Below, in pieces: positions 61,648 through 64,000 of a DNA stretch of 64,000 nt. The position numbers and the translations under genes are program-made. The number at the start of each line of letters is the position of its first letter. Position 1 is the first letter of the stretch. Source of the stretch: Methanobacterium sp. (GTDB lineage Archaea; Methanobacteriota; Methanobacteria; Methanobacteriales; Methanobacteriaceae); the NCBI RefSeq assembly GCF_038562635.1, contig NZ_JBCFBO010000001.1, positions 2,148,643-2,212,642 of the forward strand, written 5' to 3'. A model generated the notes under the pieces. That model was given only the letters and a program-made list of their open reading frames with translations, did not search any database and was not told the origin of the DNA.

Positions 61648-64000
61648 GTGAAAAAGATTAAAAAACAAGCAATTCTATTGACTTTAACGTTAATTCTTAT
61701 ATTATTCGCATGTAATGCAGTTTCGGCTGCAGATAATTCGAATAATACTACACAATCAAATAACAGTTCTACACAGCTGTCTGCCGCTAATCCCACAGCA
61801 GTTACTACTCATGGAACTTCTTCAAAAGTCGTGATTTCAGGTAAAGTGCTTAAATGTTCCGATGGGACTTCGTTTTCCGGCGTTACAGTAACAGCTTCTA
61901 AAGGTGGATCTAAACTCGCAAGTACAACCACCGGCAGCGACGGGAATTATACTTTGAATTTCCTCAGCAGTGATGATGTATTTAATGTAACTGCAAGTTA
62001 TCCTGGCCATGTTTCGTCCATTAAAAATGTTGCTGTGGCTTTTGGTGCAGGTGGTACTAGCTATGGGGCAGCAAATTTCAAGCTGGGAATGAACGATGTT
62101 TATGTTTCTACAACTGGAAATGATGCTGATGGTCGTGGTTCATCTAGTAAACCTGTCCAAACAATAAAATATGCGTTGGACTTGGTTAATGATGGTGGAA
62201 CGATACATTTGATGAGTGGAACCTATGATGGAAGTGGTAATTACCATATATACATCACTAAAAATGTTACAATTAAAGGCAATACTGGGAATGCAAATGA
62301 TGTCACAATCATTCCTTGGGGACATTGGTTATTTGAAGTTCATGGTGTGAGTCTCACATTACAGGATTTAACGATTAAACAAGCGGCTGATATGGGAGCA
62401 ATAATTTCTTATGGGGGTAGTCTATCCATAAGTAACTGTAGATTCATTAATAATACCAACAATAAGCAGTACGGTGTTATCAGTACTTTTGGTACTTGTA
62501 CTGTGACTGGTTGTACTTTCATAGATAATACTGTATCGGGGAATGGTGGCGTTATTTACAATACTGGTACTTGTACTGTGACTGGTTGTACTTTCACGGG
62601 TAACAATGCAACTGGGGCTGGTGGTGCTATTTACAATAAGGATGGTACTATTAGTTCGAGTGGTTGTACTTTCACTGGTAACAATGCGACTACTGGTGGT
62701 GCTATTTACAATAAGGATGGTACTTGTACTATATATGATTGTACTTTCAAAAATAACAGAGTTAACACTACAATTACAGGCGGTGATGGGGCTGCTATCT
62801 ATAATTCTGGTACTTTAAATGCTACTATAAGTACTTTTGAAGATAATACTGCAGAAAGCGGTGCTATATGGAATGAAGGTACTAGTACTATTACATACTG
62901 TACTTTCACAAACAACAATGCAACTAACATAGGTGGCGCTATTGAGAATTATGGGGCTATGAATATTAATTTTGGTACATTTGAAGGTAACAAAGCAAAT
63001 TCTGCAGGTGCAATTTCAAATTACGGCAGTTTGGCAATTAGTAATAGTACATTTACTCGTAACACTGCAACTAACATAGGTGGGGCTATTTCCCAGAGAG
63101 ATGATGGACATACTGGTTCTAATAATGCGCTGACTATTACGGGCAGTACTTTCACAAATAACACTGCAACAACTAAAGGCAGTGCTATCTATTGTGGTGA
63201 TAATGCAGGCACTTGCAACATTCACTTTAACACTATTTATGGAAATACTGGAACCAATGACATATATTCTAAGAGTACAATAATAAATGCAGTTAATAAC
63301 TGGTGGGGCACTAATTTCAGCGGAACCAACCCGGTAAATGCAAATATGGTCAACGGCAATGTCAATGCTGACCCATGGATTGTGCTTACTCTTACAAGTA
63401 GCGATAATTTAGTTGATATTGGAAGGACAACCACTGTAAAAGCTAATTTAAAATACAATTCAGCAGGTACAGATGTTTCCAGTTTAGGTACTGTTCCTGA
63501 TGAAGATGTTGTGTTTACTTTTGACAGTTTAGGAAGTGTATCTCCAACTAGCGGTACAATTAGTAAGAACTTAAATGCTACAACAACTTTCACTGCGGGT
63601 TCAACAGCTGGAAATTCTGTGGTAAGCGCTGCTGTTAACGGGCAGACAGTAACTACGACAATTAAAATAAGGGACTTGAGCAATGTTTACGTTAACCCAA
63701 ACACTGGAAATGATTCTACGGGAGACGGCAGTCATTCATCACCATTACAGAGCCTTGCCAAAGCTATCAGTGAAGTCAGGGCAGGTGGTACAGTACACGT
63801 TGCAAAAGGGACTTACAGTGGGGCAAACAACAGGGGCATAAGAATTGATAAGGACGTAACTATCATTGGTGAAAGCCAGAATAATATTATAATTGATGCT
63901 CAAGGGCAAAATAGTACATTCTTCGTTGGCTATGATTTCACCGTTACAATAAAAAACTTAATGTTTTCAAATGGGAATGCAACTAGTAGTGGTAACGGGG
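61648..64000 (+). CDS. Adhesin-like surface protein with beta-helix repeats (partial)
   Basis: The frame is open from GTG (61648) to the right edge, at least 784 codons. GGGGGTGA overlaps the GTG; the codon at the normal distance from that ribosome site is ATT (61657), so the exact start is unsure. The N-terminus is a signal peptide (KKIKKQAILLTLTLILILFA, then CNAVSA). A carboxypeptidase-regulatory-like domain (about 60-110) follows. Then come many parallel beta-helix repeats of the pattern GTCTVTGCTFTGNNAT-GGAIYN, an Ig-like spacer (about 580-680), and a second beta-helix starting YVNPNTGNDSTGDGSHSSPL. Such proteins of methanogens are thought to mediate attachment. Confidence 0.85.
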   Translation, partial: MKKIKKQAILLTLTLILILFACNAVSAADNSNNTTQSNNSSTQLSAANPTAVTTHGTSSKVVISGKVLKCSDGTSFSGVTVTASKGGSKLASTTTGSDGNYTLNFLSSDDVFNVTASYPGHVSSIKNVAVAFGAGGTSYGAANFKLGMNDVYVSTTGNDADGRGSSSKPVQTIKYALDLVNDGGTIHLMSGTYDGSGNYHIYITKNVTIKGNTGNANDVTIIPWGHWLFEVHGVSLTLQDLTIKQAADMGAIISYGGSLSISNCRFINNTNNKQYGVISTFGTCTVTGCTFIDNTVSGNGGVIYNTGTCTVTGCTFTGNNATGAGGAIYNKDGTISSSGCTFTGNNATTGGAIYNKDGTCTIYDCTFKNNRVNTTITGGDGAAIYNSGTLNATISTFEDNTAESGAIWNEGTSTITYCTFTNNNATNIGGAIENYGAMNINFGTFEGNKANSAGAISNYGSLAISNSTFTRNTATNIGGAISQRDDGHTGSNNALTITGSTFTNNTATTKGSAIYCGDNAGTCNIHFNTIYGNTGTNDIYSKSTIINAVNNWWGTNFSGTNPVNANMVNGNVNADPWIVLTLTSSDNLVDIGRTTTVKANLKYNSAGTDVSSLGTVPDEDVVFTFDSLGSVSPTSGTISKNLNATTTFTAGSTAGNSVVSAAVNGQTVTTTIKIRDLSNVYVNPNTGNDSTGDGSHSSPLQSLAKAISEVRAGGTVHVAKGTYSGANNRGIRIDKDVTIIGESQNNIIIDAQGQNSTFFVGYDFTVTIKNLMFSNGNATSSGNG

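Noticed and set aside
62140..63683. Open frames on the minus strand (62140-62325, 63016-63225, 63237-63683) and in another plus frame (62606-62818)
   Set aside because: They lie wholly inside the adhesin-like gene, whose frame is open for over 780 codons with a signal peptide and beta-helix repeats. Repeat-rich coding DNA often leaves such shadows.

Overview
The window reads as a piece of the chromosome of a mesophilic methanogenic archaeon, most probably a Methanobacterium species. It is AT-rich. Genes carry strong archaeal Shine-Dalgarno sites (GGAGGTGA, GGGGA) and T-rich terminators, and TATA boxes are of archaeal type. Archaeal marker genes include purP (58366-59457), a TYW2/Taw2-type tRNA enzyme (57319-58044) and a TrmB-type regulator (40143-40973). 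A very large adhesin-like gene runs off the right edge (61648-64000). One tRNA gene, tRNA-Gln(CTG), lies at 46876-46947 on the minus strand. No rRNA, CRISPR array or insertion sequence was found.

Layout. 1-8.7 kb: helix-hairpin-helix protein (partial), two tandem Fe-S aldo/keto reductases, a membrane histidine kinase, a hydrolase, a LysE-type exporter. 8.9-14.9 kb: a TetR-regulated alpha/beta hydrolase, a two-domain sulfurtransferase, and three tandem alpha/beta hydrolases that record a visible unequal crossover. 15-20.1 kb: a PadR/DUF2812 locus with flavodoxin, flavodoxin-ferredoxin (EFR1-type) and metallo-beta-lactamase-fold genes, part of it decayed. 20.1-25.2 kb: a TetR-ABC exporter operon, an unknown membrane protein and an MFS transporter. 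25.4-33.7 kb: a second set of flavodoxin, EFR1 and metallo-hydrolase paralogues, an isochorismatase-like hydrolase, and two pseudogenes. 34-38.9 kb: two ABC export systems separated by a winged-helix/small-membrane-protein pair and an unusual array of short hairpins. 39-40.9 kb: small stress-type proteins and a TrmB regulator. 41.1-46.8 kb: an apparent RiPP (ribosomally made, modified peptide) locus. 47.3-50.2 kb: another winged-helix/membrane-protein module next to a MacB-like ABC system. 50.7-61.3 kb: mostly ordinary metabolic and RNA-modification genes. 61.6 kb to the end: the adhesin-like gene.

The most notable system is the RiPP locus. Three very short genes (18, 19 and 18 codons) with strong ribosome-binding sites encode peptides with a shared N-terminal pattern, a cysteine at residue 12 and a final Phe. 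They sit directly upstream of a radical SAM/SPASM protein with a PqqD-like N-terminal domain, an isoprenylcysteine-methyltransferase-like membrane protein, a frameshifted DUF998-like membrane protein and a class I methyltransferase. The product is unknown.

A second theme is a repeated two-part module: a ~93-residue winged-helix protein plus a ~95-110-residue three-helix membrane protein. There are three regulators and four membrane proteins here, two of the modules lying beside ABC exporters. Exporter and module promoters share upstream elements, and several have dyads flanking a TATA box. Several genes carry single-base frameshifts, which could be true decay or assembly errors.
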